The position numbers and the translations under genes are program-made. This document shows, piece by piece, positions 17,581 to 25,875 of a stretch of 64,000 nucleotides of DNA. Source of the stretch: DASQDN01 sp963844855 (GTDB lineage Bacteria; Acidobacteriota; Terriglobia; Bryobacterales; Bryobacteraceae). The stretch covers positions 62,001 through 126,000 of the forward strand of contig CAWJQP010000073.1 of NCBI GenBank assembly GCA_963844855.1. Direction: 5' to 3'. Positions within the stretch are counted from its first letter, which is position 1. Each line of letters begins with the position of its first letter. A model generated the notes under the pieces. That model searched no databases, was not told the origin of the DNA, and saw nothing but the letters and a program-made list of their open reading frames with translations.

Positions 17581-20500
17581 ATGAATCTCTCCAAACGAGC
17601 TGGACTGACCTTGGGCGCGGCCATCGTCTTTCTTTGCGCTCAGCGCGAACTTCGATGTCAGGCGACTCTGGGCAGCGCCACCTTGGGAGGCACTGTCCGC
17701 GATCAGACAGGACTTGCCACACCAGAGGCCAAGATCGTACTGATCGATGTCGAGCGCGGATTGAGGCGCGAATCGATCACCAACGAATCAGGATCCTATG
17801 TCTTCCCGAATGTTCCGGCCGGCGACTATACACTGCAGACGACAAAGGACGGCTTTGACTCTCAGGAAGTGAAGAACATTCGACTCCAGGTCGGTCAGGT
17901 CGCGGCGATCGATATCTCCCTTAAAGTCGGCCAGGTTTCGACGGTCGTCTCCGTCTCGGGCGAGCAGATGACACTCATTGAGACAGAGTCGAATGCCATC
18001 GGTACCGTCGTCGACTCCGAACGCGTCCAGGGCCTGCCCCTCAACGGCCGCAACTTTCTGCAGTTGGCGCTGATCTCCGCGGGCTCCAGCGAGGTCGTCG
18101 GCCGGGCAGATGTGTACACCGGCCAGATCGGCCATCCCAGCCGCGCTATCTCCATCACGGGCAACATGGCAACGACGACGGGTTACACGATCAACGGCAT
18201 TGCCACTCGCGGAGGACGGCTGGGTGAGAGCGCCCTGAATCTGTCGGTGGCGGCGATCGACCAGTTCAAAGTCCAGCAGAATTTCTTCATGCCGGATCAA
18301 GGACCAAACCCTGGCTTGGTGAATGTCACCACCAAGGGTGGAGGCAACGCCTTTCACGGCCAGCTATTCGAGTTCCTCCGCAACAAAACTTTGGATGCGC
18401 GCAACTTCTTCGCTCCAACCTCCGAAGACCTCAAACGAAACCAGTTCGGGGGCGCGTTGGGCGGTCCGATCAAAAAGGATCGTGTGTGGTTCTATGGATA
18501 CTACGAAGGCCTTCGGGAAATCGCCGCGTTTTCAACCGCCGCTTTCACTCCGACTCAAGCGATGTTCGGCGGCAACTTTCAGGGCGTTCCGGAAATCATT
18601 TACGATCCGAACACTTTTGACGCCAGCACGGGTACACGATCTCCCTTCCCCAACCAGATCATTCCTGACAACCGAATTAATCAAGTTTCGAAGAACTTCC
18701 TTAAATACTACTTACCAGGCGCCAGTCTGACGCAGCGCCCCAGCAATCTGTTCGGCAATCCTCGCAACCGTATCGACGACGATCAGTGGGGCGTGCGAGT
18801 CGACAGCTCGTTGACTGCGAGCCAAAACTTGTTTGGGCAAGTGCTGCGCTCGAACAATCCGGCGGTCCGGCCCAGCATCTTCCCGTTGGCCGGGGCATTC
18901 TATCCGAACGACTCCGTCCTGGTGATGGCGCAGCACACATGGACGCTCTCGCCAACCTTGGTCAACACGGTCCGGGTGGGTTTTGCACGTAACCTGGCTC
19001 TGTTCGCCAATGAGGCTCGCGATTCGGGCAACATCACACCGGAAATCGGCGTCCTGAACACCTTCGACACCCGCGGCGTCACTTCCGTTGGCTTGACGGG
19101 ATACTCTGGATTCGGCCGGGCGAATGGCGACCTCGGGAACATCGACAATAACTATCAGCTCGACGAGGGCATGAACTGGGTCCGCGGCACGCACAACATC
19201 CAGTTCGGTATGGGCATTCGTTACCGCCGCACGTGGCAGCAGAATGCCAACGCCGGCGCCCACGGCACCTTGGCGTTCCAGCCGGCTTTCACTGCCCAGC
19301 TCGCTGCCAACGCTCAAGGACAGCTCGCTCCGCGCGCGGGAACAGGCAACTCCTTCGCCGACTTTCTCCTGGGCACTCCAATCACCGCCAGCGTTAACGG
19401 GCTGCAAATGTTCCCGTACAGGTTCACGCAGTACATTCCGTATTTTCAAGACACATGGAAGATCCACCGCGACCTTACGCTTAATTACGGCGTCTCGTGG
19501 TTCGGCGCTACAATACCGGACCCGCAGGGCGCGGCGCGCGATTTTGTCCACGGCTTCGACGAGAACACCGGTCAGCTCACCTATGCCGCTCTCGGCCAGA
19601 TTGATCCCAAGGTCATGAAGATGGACAAGAACAACTTCACGCCGCGTGTCGGCTTCGCCTGGAAGCCATGGTTCTCGCCCAACACGGTGATTCGCGCTGG
19701 CGCTGGTCTCTACTATAGCGACTCGGCGTTGATCGAGATGCAGTTCGCCATGGCAGCTCCGCCCTTCACCACGCCAGTGCAGTTGAATAACCCTGCCACC
19801 CAGCCAATCCCCACGTACCGCTTGGGCGTGAACATCTTTCCCGCCTTCTCATATCCGCCCCTGGATTCCGACTTCTCTACCAAACTTCCGCCAGGACTCA
19901 CGCCTTTCCGGCTGAAGGAAGATGGACGCACTCCATACGTCAGCCAGTGGAATCTTTCCATCCAGCAGTCAATCGGGAGCAACGACCTCGTGGAACTGGT
20001 CTATGTCGGATCATCCGCGCACAGGCTGCAGAATCGGTATGACTACGCGCAGTGCCGCGCCACACCGGACTTGCGCTGCGACCCGGCCACGAAGCCCTAT
20101 CCGCGCTACAACGGAATGCTAACCGCTGATTTCAACGGGAACTCCTCGTACAACGGAATGTTTGTCAAGTACAACCATCGTGCGGGAGGCGGCCTGAACC
20201 TGCGGCTTGAATACACTTTTTCCAAGGCGCTGGTGGATGGGTGGGAAAGCGGCTCCACAACGGACATGCAGAATCTTGTCTGTAGAGCCTGCGACAAGGG
20301 CCATGCCTCATTCGACCAGCGACACCGTCTCATCGCCAGCACAATTTATGATCTGCCCTTCGGACGAGGCCGCAAGTTCGGGTCCAACATCAATCAGGCC
20401 GCCGATTATGCGGTGGGCGGATGGACCGTCACCGGTATTACGAGCTTCGCTACTGGATTCCCGATTTTCATTACAACACCGGCTACCACGCCCAGCGCAT

Positions 20501-20616
20501 ACATTGCTCACCGGCCCAACCGCCTCTGTGACGGAGCTGATTCCAGCCTATCGGACAACCTTCGTAACAATGGAATGGTTTACTTTATTGATAGACCGGA
20601 AAAATTTACCGGTTAA
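17581..20616 (+). CDS. Oar-like TonB-dependent receptor, C-terminus missing
   Basis: 1011 residues from ATG 17581, with a GGGAG ribosome-binding site 9 nt upstream; a GTG at 17578 is an alternative. Signal-like N-terminus, carboxypeptidase-regulatory domain (ATLGGTVRDQTGLATPEAKI), TonB-dependent plug and barrel. Late barrel elements include YTFSKALVDGW, FDQRHRLIASTIYDLPFGRG and GGWTVTGITSFATGFPI. After NLRNNGMVYF the family normally continues for about 100 more residues to an aromatic end. Here the frame ends with DRPEKFTG, and a uvrA remnant begins on the other strand. The stop lies in the dyad ACCGG-AAAAATTTA-CCGGT (20594-20612). Without its last strands the barrel probably cannot fold, so this may be a pseudogene by truncation. 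Confidence 0.8.
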   Translation: MNLSKRAGLTLGAAIVFLCAQRELRCQATLGSATLGGTVRDQTGLATPEAKIVLIDVERGLRRESITNESGSYVFPNVPAGDYTLQTTKDGFDSQEVKNIRLQVGQVAAIDISLKVGQVSTVVSVSGEQMTLIETESNAIGTVVDSERVQGLPLNGRNFLQLALISAGSSEVVGRADVYTGQIGHPSRAISITGNMATTTGYTINGIATRGGRLGESALNLSVAAIDQFKVQQNFFMPDQGPNPGLVNVTTKGGGNAFHGQLFEFLRNKTLDARNFFAPTSEDLKRNQFGGALGGPIKKDRVWFYGYYEGLREIAAFSTAAFTPTQAMFGGNFQGVPEIIYDPNTFDASTGTRSPFPNQIIPDNRINQVSKNFLKYYLPGASLTQRPSNLFGNPRNRIDDDQWGVRVDSSLTASQNLFGQVLRSNNPAVRPSIFPLAGAFYPNDSVLVMAQHTWTLSPTLVNTVRVGFARNLALFANEARDSGNITPEIGVLNTFDTRGVTSVGLTGYSGFGRANGDLGNIDNNYQLDEGMNWVRGTHNIQFGMGIRYRRTWQQNANAGAHGTLAFQPAFTAQLAANAQGQLAPRAGTGNSFADFLLGTPITASVNGLQMFPYRFTQYIPYFQDTWKIHRDLTLNYGVSWFGATIPDPQGAARDFVHGFDENTGQLTYAALGQIDPKVMKMDKNNFTPRVGFAWKPWFSPNTVIRAGAGLYYSDSALIEMQFAMAAPPFTTPVQLNNPATQPIPTYRLGVNIFPAFSYPPLDSDFSTKLPPGLTPFRLKEDGRTPYVSQWNLSIQQSIGSNDLVELVYVGSSAHRLQNRYDYAQCRATPDLRCDPATKPYPRYNGMLTADFNGNSSYNGMFVKYNHRAGGGLNLRLEYTFSKALVDGWESGSTTDMQNLVCRACDKGHASFDQRHRLIASTIYDLPFGRGRKFGSNINQAADYAVGGWTVTGITSFATGFPIFITTPATTPSAYIAHRPNRLCDGADSSLSDNLRNNGMVYFIDRPEKFTG

Positions 20617-20759
20617 TCTAACGTTTGTTCGGGTGAGATATTCCTGGTTCCGTCTCCCAAGACGTCCCGTAAACGGCAAGTAGTCCGCTTTTCCCGTTTT
20701 CGGCTATGCTCTGAGGCGCCTTGGCCGATCGGTACTGATAAAGTCGGTGTCGCGACGGT

Positions 20760-21050
20760 CAACTTCTTGGTTTGCGCATTCACGAAGCTGTTGCAGTCGA
20801 ACGGCTGAGTGGGACGAAGGCGATCAGGATTCAAGATCACCGCGCTCACCAGATCTTTCAACGGACCTTCGTATACAACTTTGCCGGCTTGACTCCCTGC
20901 CTGTTGGACCCACGTGGACGATATGACCCGCCCGCCTGATCGTTTCCGGCGCATGTTCCACGACCAAAACAGTGTTCCTCGGTCGCGCAATTGCTGCAAC
21001 GGTTCATTCAAGCGGCGCCATCACGAGGATGAAGTCCCACGCTGGTGGAT
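20760..21050 (-). pseudogene. Decayed fragment of an excinuclease UvrA-type ATPase
   Basis: Across two frames of the minus strand the UvrA C-terminal ATPase pattern is readable: RLNEPLQQLRDRG, then in the next frame NTVLVVEHAPETIRRAGHIV and HVGPTG, then back in the first frame AGKVVYEGPLKDLV. This matches the D-loop/H-loop region of UvrA (RLRDxGNTVLVVEHD...GGxVVYEG). No Walker A, Walker B or zinc-module sequence is present, an in-frame stop lies just upstream, and at least one frameshift is needed. The fragment sits between the truncated Oar gene and the stop of the methyltransferase gene. Confidence 0.7.
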
Positions 21051-21063
21051 TGCCCGACGTGCC

Positions 21064-21912
21064 TCACGCAAGCGGGACTCTGGCGTTGACCATCCAGCAT
21101 GCGGCGGTAAAGCGGACTTCTGCCCCTTGAACATACGGATGGAAGGCGGGGCGCACCACTTCCGTGACCTGCGTGCGAGTCTGCTCGTCCGCGTCTTCAA
21201 GAGCGAGGCCGACGGGACCGAGGCGGATCAGATACTCATTCAACTCCTTCTCCGACATGGTGCAGCCGACATCGACCGGTTCAATATGAACGTCGCGCCA
21301 GCCACTGTCTTCAAGGATTGTGCGCACCCGGCGAGGGTCGCTGAACGCAAACTGCCCCGGCGCGTTGGACCGGCGGGGAGGCAGGTCCGGCAGAAGAGGC
21401 GTCGCGGCGCGCTCGGCCGTCGTCATGAACGGATTCTCGTCTACACTTCGCCAAGCAGTGAAGCAAAGCTTTGCATTCTTGGCTGCGGCTTTCCGTAGAT
21501 TCGCAAACGCTCGGACGGGATCATCGAAGAACATCACACCAAACCGCGAGATGATCATGTCAAAGCTTGCCGGCTCAAACGCGTGGGTCTCCGCGTCTGC
21601 ACGAATAAACAGCGTCGGCAAGGGCGCCCGTTCGGCGCGCACTCGTGCAGCCGAGATCATGGGATCGGAGATGTCGATGCCTTCACAGCGTCCCGATTCA
21701 CCAACCGATCGTGCGACGGCGAGCGTTGTGCTTCCCGTGCCGCATCCGACATCCAGCACTCGGCTTGGGGATGCGCGGCGAACCGCGTCCACCAGCAGGT
21801 CTTCGAAAGGTTGAAATAATCGGTTCAGCAAATCCTGCGTTTCCACCCACGCGCGTCCGCCCGCGCCGTTCCACAACATCTTGTGATTCTGAGTCTGGTG
21901 TGTGACATCCAT
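21064..21912 (-). CDS. Class I SAM-dependent methyltransferase
   Basis: 282 residues. Motif I is VLDVGCGTGSTT (about residues 52-63), the acidic ribose-binding end of strand 2 is CEGIDIS, and the post-I/IV region is FDMIISRFGVMFFDD. This is a UbiE/Methyltransf_11-type fold. The target is unknown. ATG at 21912 has a purine-rich GAAGGG upstream. It is divergent from a merR gene, and its own promoter has the 19-bp spacer and dyad of a MerR-controlled promoter, so the MerR protein most likely regulates it. Confidence 0.85.
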   Translation of the reverse strand: MDVTHQTQNHKMLWNGAGGRAWVETQDLLNRLFQPFEDLLVDAVRRASPSRVLDVGCGTGSTTLAVARSVGESGRCEGIDISDPMISAARVRAERAPLPTLFIRADAETHAFEPASFDMIISRFGVMFFDDPVRAFANLRKAAAKNAKLCFTAWRSVDENPFMTTAERAATPLLPDLPPRRSNAPGQFAFSDPRRVRTILEDSGWRDVHIEPVDVGCTMSEKELNEYLIRLGPVGLALEDADEQTRTQVTEVVRPAFHPYVQGAEVRFTAACWMVNARVPLA

Positions 21913-21954
21913 GTTTCAGCCCTTCTTCCTTGCTTTTGGAGAAGCAGAAACTGT

Positions 21955-21985
21955 ATTATGCAACTTCAAGTTCACTTTAGGTCAA
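21955..21985 (-). promoter_or_regulatory. MerR-type promoter/operator for the methyltransferase gene
   Basis: On the minus strand: -35 TTGACC (21980-21985), a 19-bp spacer, -10 CATAAT (21955-21960). The spacer region carries the imperfect dyad ACTTCAAGTTCACTTTAGGT (plus strand, 21963-21982; 14 of 20 positions symmetric). A 19-bp spacer with a dyad between the -35 and -10 boxes is the hallmark of promoters activated by MerR-family twisting. The merR gene starts 11 nt away in the other direction. Confidence 0.72.
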
Positions 21986-21992
21986 GAGAAAA

Positions 21993-22427
21993 GTGCTGGA
22001 TATCACCGAGGTAACGCAGCGTTCCGGCGTCCCTGCTTCAACGCTCCGTTTCTATGAAGAAAAGGGACTGATCTCCTCCATGGGGCGGCGGGGATTGCAT
22101 CGTCTGTTCCATCCCGGCGTACTGGAGCAGCTGGCGCTGATCGCTGTTGGGCGGGCGGCGGGCTTCTCACTCAAGGAGATCGCCCTGATGTTTGGGCCGG
22201 ACGGGCGCCCGCGCATTGATCGACAAATGCTCGCCGCAAAGGCGGAGGAATTGGACCGGAACATCCGCAAACTCAGCGCCATGTGCGACGGCTTGCGCCA
22301 CGCCGCTACGTGCCCAGCACGGAGCCATATCGAATGCCCCACATTCCGACGCATCATGCGGGCGGCCACGTCCGGAGCCATCCGGGAGCGAAAGAAGAAG
22401 ACCCGCGGCAGTGATGCTCAATCCTGA
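21993..22427 (+). CDS. MerR-family transcriptional regulator
   Basis: 144 residues with a GTG start. N-terminal winged helix: ITEVTQRSGVPASTLRFYEE (about 4-23), then KGLISSMGRRGLHRLFHPGV, which is the MerR HTH and wing. A coiled-coil dimerisation helix follows (MLAAKAEELDRNIRKLSAMC). The C-terminal effector region has three cysteines (SAMCDGL, ATCPARS, IECPTF), a spacing not identical to SoxR or to metal sensors such as CueR, so the inducer is unknown. It should bind the dyad at 21963-21982 and control the divergent methyltransferase gene, and possibly itself. Confidence 0.85.
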   Translation: MLDITEVTQRSGVPASTLRFYEEKGLISSMGRRGLHRLFHPGVLEQLALIAVGRAAGFSLKEIALMFGPDGRPRIDRQMLAAKAEELDRNIRKLSAMCDGLRHAATCPARSHIECPTFRRIMRAATSGAIRERKKKTRGSDAQS

Positions 22428-22455
22428 ACTTGCACACGGATGCTCTCCACAGCCG

Positions 22456-23112
22456 CTATTCAGCCGTGACGATTTTTTTGCGCACTGCGTAAAGCACGAT
22501 CTCCGCTGTATTGTGCAGATTGAGCTTCTGCATCATCCTGGTGCGATGCGTTTCCACCGTGGTCGGGCTCACATGCAAGAGCGCTGCGGCTTCCTTGTTG
22601 GATTTTCCCTCCGCGAGTAGCTGCAGGACTTCCTTTTCGCGGTCCGTCAGCATGTCGTACGAATCTTCCAGGTTCTTTTCGCGCAGCCGCCGCATGTAGT
22701 CGTCAAGCAGGGTACTCGCAATCGAGGGCGTGAAGAAGGGCTTACCGGCGGCAACGGCGCCAATCGCGCGCAGAAGATCAGGTTCCACACAATCCTTCAA
22801 AAGATAGCCACGCGCACCCGCATCCAGGGCACGCGTGAGGTACACCTCATTCGAATACATGCTGAGGATAATTACCGCGGTGTTCGGGCTTCGCTTGGTC
22901 ACGTTGGCAGTAACCTGAACCCCATTCAGATGGGGCATCGCGATGTCCACCACCAGCACGTCCGGCCGCAAACGTTCGGCCATCTCCACGGCCTGCAGGC
23001 CGTCCGACGCCTCGCCGACGACCTCGATCGCAGGATCTTCCGATAGCAGATAACGCACGCCCTTGCGCACAATGTCGTGATCATCAGCGAGCATCACTCG
23101 GATACGTTTCAT
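22456..23112 (-). CDS. NarL/FixJ-family response regulator
   Basis: 218 residues. Receiver domain with acidic pair D10-D11, phospho-acceptor D56 (VVDIAMP) and K106 (GYLLKD). A LuxR-type HTH follows: LTDREKEVLQLLAEGKSNKE, then AALLHVSPTTVETHRTRMMQ. Both halves are complete. It begins 4 nt after the stop of the histidine kinase gene, so kinase and regulator form one operon. Target genes are unknown; the divergent RND efflux operon is the obvious candidate. Confidence 0.93.
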   Translation of the reverse strand: MKRIRVMLADDHDIVRKGVRYLLSEDPAIEVVGEASDGLQAVEMAERLRPDVLVVDIAMPHLNGVQVTANVTKRSPNTAVIILSMYSNEVYLTRALDAGARGYLLKDCVEPDLLRAIGAVAAGKPFFTPSIASTLLDDYMRRLREKNLEDSYDMLTDREKEVLQLLAEGKSNKEAAALLHVSPTTVETHRTRMMQKLNLHNTAEIVLYAVRKKIVTAE

Positions 23113-23116
23113 ACAG

Positions 23117-24502
23117 TCACGGCAGAACCGCAGTCATTCCAGAACCAGCAGTCACTTCCGAGCCAGCAAGCGTCCGCACCAACGGAAGACGGATGTGGAT
23201 GCGCAAGCCGTGGCCCGGAGCCGTCTGGAAAGCAATGGTCCCGCTTAACTCGCGGACTCGCTCCTGCATGCCGAGCAGGCCAAGCGTACCTCGCTGAAGC
23301 TGCTGCGGTTCGCAGCCGCACCCGTCGTCTTCGATATGCAGTGTTAGCGTGCCGCCTGATTCCGAAAGCCTTATGCGCAAAGCGGCGGCATTCGCATGTC
23401 GAGTGCAATTGGTCAGCGCCTCTTGAACGACGCGGAACAGGCAGATGCGATAGTTTTCGGGAAGTTCGTTCACTTCGCCCGAGATCTCCATCTCTGCGGA
23501 TGTTCCCGTCCTTCGCATGAAGTCCCGGATCTCCAGTTCCAGCGCGGGCCCCAAGCCCAAATCATCCAGTAGTGATGGCCGCAACCCTGCGGCGATGTCC
23601 CGCACGGTTCGTAGCGTCCCTTCGGCGAGGATCTTCGCTTCGGAAAGGTGCTGCTGGAAGCGAGACGGTTCGGAATCGCGGAGCCGCTCCAGTGCGCCGA
23701 GTTCCATTCGCAGGGCTGTCAACGTCTGGCCAACCTGGTCATGCAACTCGCGGGACAGCGAACGACGCTCGGATTCCTGGGCTCGCAGAAGCTGATGTGA
23801 TAAATTCTGCAGCTCAGCGCGGGCCTGCTCGGTTTCAAGCTGCTGGTGTGTGGACTGGCGTTCCAGCCTGTAGATGCGAAACACGGTCGCGGCTGCGACG
23901 GCAACGCCGAGGAGAGTCGCGAAGAGAACGAGACTTTGTAGATCGCCACGGAATGTCAACTGGGTGCGCTCGAAATCCGTTTGCTGCCGCTCATAATTTC
24001 CTTTGTGCAATTCCGCTATATGGCCGGCGGTTGCGAGCAGGGTGTCGCGACGAAGCCGTTGCTGTTGACGCAAAAACCATGTGGATCGTGCCCGCCGTTC
24101 CTCGGGGGACCACTCGAAGATAGGCAGCACTTCGGAAGAATAGGCCAGAAGGTCCGCAGACAAACGATCGAGTGGAGTCTGATCCTGCGCGCTCAACTGC
24201 CGACGTAGGGATTGCAGCAGCGCACTCACTTCCGCACGATTCTGCTCGAACTGTTTCCGGTACGTTGCCGCGTTTACGGGAGACGAGTCGAGGAGAAACT
24301 CGCGCACCAGGAGGCTGCCATTCACAATCCGCATGCTCACAGCCTGAATCGTCCGAACACCTGTGTCGTACTGACGCTGGACGTTTTGAACTTCGACAAA
24401 GTTTTCGTGGGTGCGCGCAAGCAAAAACAATCCCGGGACGCAGATCAAAAGCAGCAGCGTACAAAGCCCGAGCACGAAGACCGGCCATGTTCTCGAAGGC
24501 AT
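23117..24502 (-). CDS. NarL-partner sensor histidine kinase (HisKA_3 type)
   Basis: 461 residues. First membrane helix at about 8-28, a helical extracytoplasmic sensor of about 160 residues resembling a CHASE3-like four-helix bundle, second membrane helix at about 190-208, then coiled coil. The phospho-acceptor motif is ELHDQVGQTL with H254. The HATPase domain carries the N-box VVQEALTNCTRHANA and G-boxes EDDGCGC and GTLGLLGMQERV. The stop is 4 nt from the response regulator start. It is divergent from the efflux operon across about 120 bp. Confidence 0.92.
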   Translation of the reverse strand: MPSRTWPVFVLGLCTLLLLICVPGLFLLARTHENFVEVQNVQRQYDTGVRTIQAVSMRIVNGSLLVREFLLDSSPVNAATYRKQFEQNRAEVSALLQSLRRQLSAQDQTPLDRLSADLLAYSSEVLPIFEWSPEERRARSTWFLRQQQRLRRDTLLATAGHIAELHKGNYERQQTDFERTQLTFRGDLQSLVLFATLLGVAVAAATVFRIYRLERQSTHQQLETEQARAELQNLSHQLLRAQESERRSLSRELHDQVGQTLTALRMELGALERLRDSEPSRFQQHLSEAKILAEGTLRTVRDIAAGLRPSLLDDLGLGPALELEIRDFMRRTGTSAEMEISGEVNELPENYRICLFRVVQEALTNCTRHANAAALRIRLSESGGTLTLHIEDDGCGCEPQQLQRGTLGLLGMQERVRELSGTIAFQTAPGHGLRIHIRLPLVRTLAGSEVTAGSGMTAVLP

Positions 24503-24621
24503 TCCTGTTCCTATTTTCGTATGCTTTGGGTCCGATAACTCGCCGCGTACGGTGTTTCTTACGCGGTTGTCATGCCTCGACAGTACTGCGTCGGGCCTGA
24601 CGGGTGCGGAATGCTCGTAAT

Positions 24622-25857
24622 ATGCCGGTTCGGCCTTTACTTTCCCTTTCCGTGTTTGTCTCGATTGTCCTCACCGGATGCGGAGGCGATGGTGAAGCCG
24701 CGGCCGCTCGCCTGCCCAGAGCGGGCGCGAAAGCTCCAAACGTAAACGTTGTCAAAGTCGAACGTGTCGATCTTGCTCAGGAACTGCAGCTTTCCGCCGA
24801 GTTCCGCCCATATCAGGAGATCGACATCCACGCCAAGGTGCCCGGATATCTGAAAAGCATTTCGGTCGATGTCGGGGATCGGGTGAAGGCGGGGCAACTG
24901 CTGGCGACGCTGGAGGCTCCGGAATGGAGTGAGCAGCTCCTGCAGGCCTCGGCCGTGGAGAAGCGGTCCGAGCTCGACGTGGTGCGGGCGCAAGCGGAGG
25001 TGCGGCGCGCCGAGGCCGCTCGCAATCTGCGCAAAATCTCCTATGAACGGCTGGCCTCGGTGGCCAAAGCCAAACCCGAACTTATCGCTCAGGCGGAAAT
25101 CGAAGACGCGCAAGGCCGGTTGCACGAGTCGGAAGCACAGCTAGCGACGGCACAGGCAGCGCTCGCTTCCGTCGAGCAGCAGGTGAGGGTGGCCGGGGCG
25201 AGTCGCGGACAAGTAAACACGATGATGCGCTATCTCAACATCACGGCTCCATTCTCGGGAGTGATTACGAAACGGTATGCGGATCTCGGCGCCATGGTAC
25301 CGGCAGGAACCTCATCTTCGGCCATGCCGGTCGTGCGGTTGTCGCAAGTGGATCGTTTGCGGCTAGTGCTGCCGGCGCCGGAAAGCGTAGTGCCTCGAGT
25401 GCGAATTGGCGCTCCGGTAGAAGTGCGAGTAGACACTCTGGGACAAGTTTTTCAGGGAAAGGTTTCCCGTGTAACCGGGCGCTTGGAAACCAGTACGCGC
25501 ACCATGGAGACGGAGATCGACGTGCCCAATCCGGAAGGTATTCTAAAGCCCGGCATGTATGCCTACGCGAACGTGACGCTGTCGCAGCGCCCGGAAACGT
25601 TGGCTTTGCCCCTGCAGGCAATCCCGAGTTCAGGCGCAACGAGCGATCCGCCGGGCAGGCGCACGGTGCTGGTTGTGGGGGCGAACGGGACCATCGGTTC
25701 GCGGGTGATTCAAACCGGAATGGAAACGCCGGATCGCGTGGAGGTGCTGGAAGGTTTAAATGAGGGAGACATGGTGATCGTGGCCGCCTCGGGTGTGAAG
25801 CCCGGCGAGCGTGTGACGCCACGTTTAGTGCCGTTCGAGGCCTTTGAAGCGCATTAG
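24622..25857 (+). CDS. RND efflux periplasmic adaptor lipoprotein
   Basis: 411 residues from ATG 24622; a GTG at 24604 adds six residues. Lipoprotein signal with lipobox LTGC (IVLTGCGG). Barrel-sandwich lipoyl halves are IDIHAKVPGYLKSISVDVGD and ITAPFSGVITKRYADLGAMV, flanking a long alpha-helical hairpin. The beta-barrel and membrane-proximal domains follow (VRIGAPVEVRVDTLGQ, LALPLQAI). It links the inner-membrane pump to the TolC-like channel. The pump gene starts 18 nt downstream. Confidence 0.92.
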   Translation: MPVRPLLSLSVFVSIVLTGCGGDGEAAAARLPRAGAKAPNVNVVKVERVDLAQELQLSAEFRPYQEIDIHAKVPGYLKSISVDVGDRVKAGQLLATLEAPEWSEQLLQASAVEKRSELDVVRAQAEVRRAEAARNLRKISYERLASVAKAKPELIAQAEIEDAQGRLHESEAQLATAQAALASVEQQVRVAGASRGQVNTMMRYLNITAPFSGVITKRYADLGAMVPAGTSSSAMPVVRLSQVDRLRLVLPAPESVVPRVRIGAPVEVRVDTLGQVFQGKVSRVTGRLETSTRTMETEIDVPNPEGILKPGMYAYANVTLSQRPETLALPLQAIPSSGATSDPPGRRTVLVVGANGTIGSRVIQTGMETPDRVEVLEGLNEGDMVIVAASGVKPGERVTPRLVPFEAFEAH

Positions 25858-25875
25858 AAGAAAGGACGGCTTTCC

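Noticed and set aside
18712..19551. 279-codon minus-strand frame inside the second Oar gene
   Set aside because: Shadow of a well-supported receptor frame.
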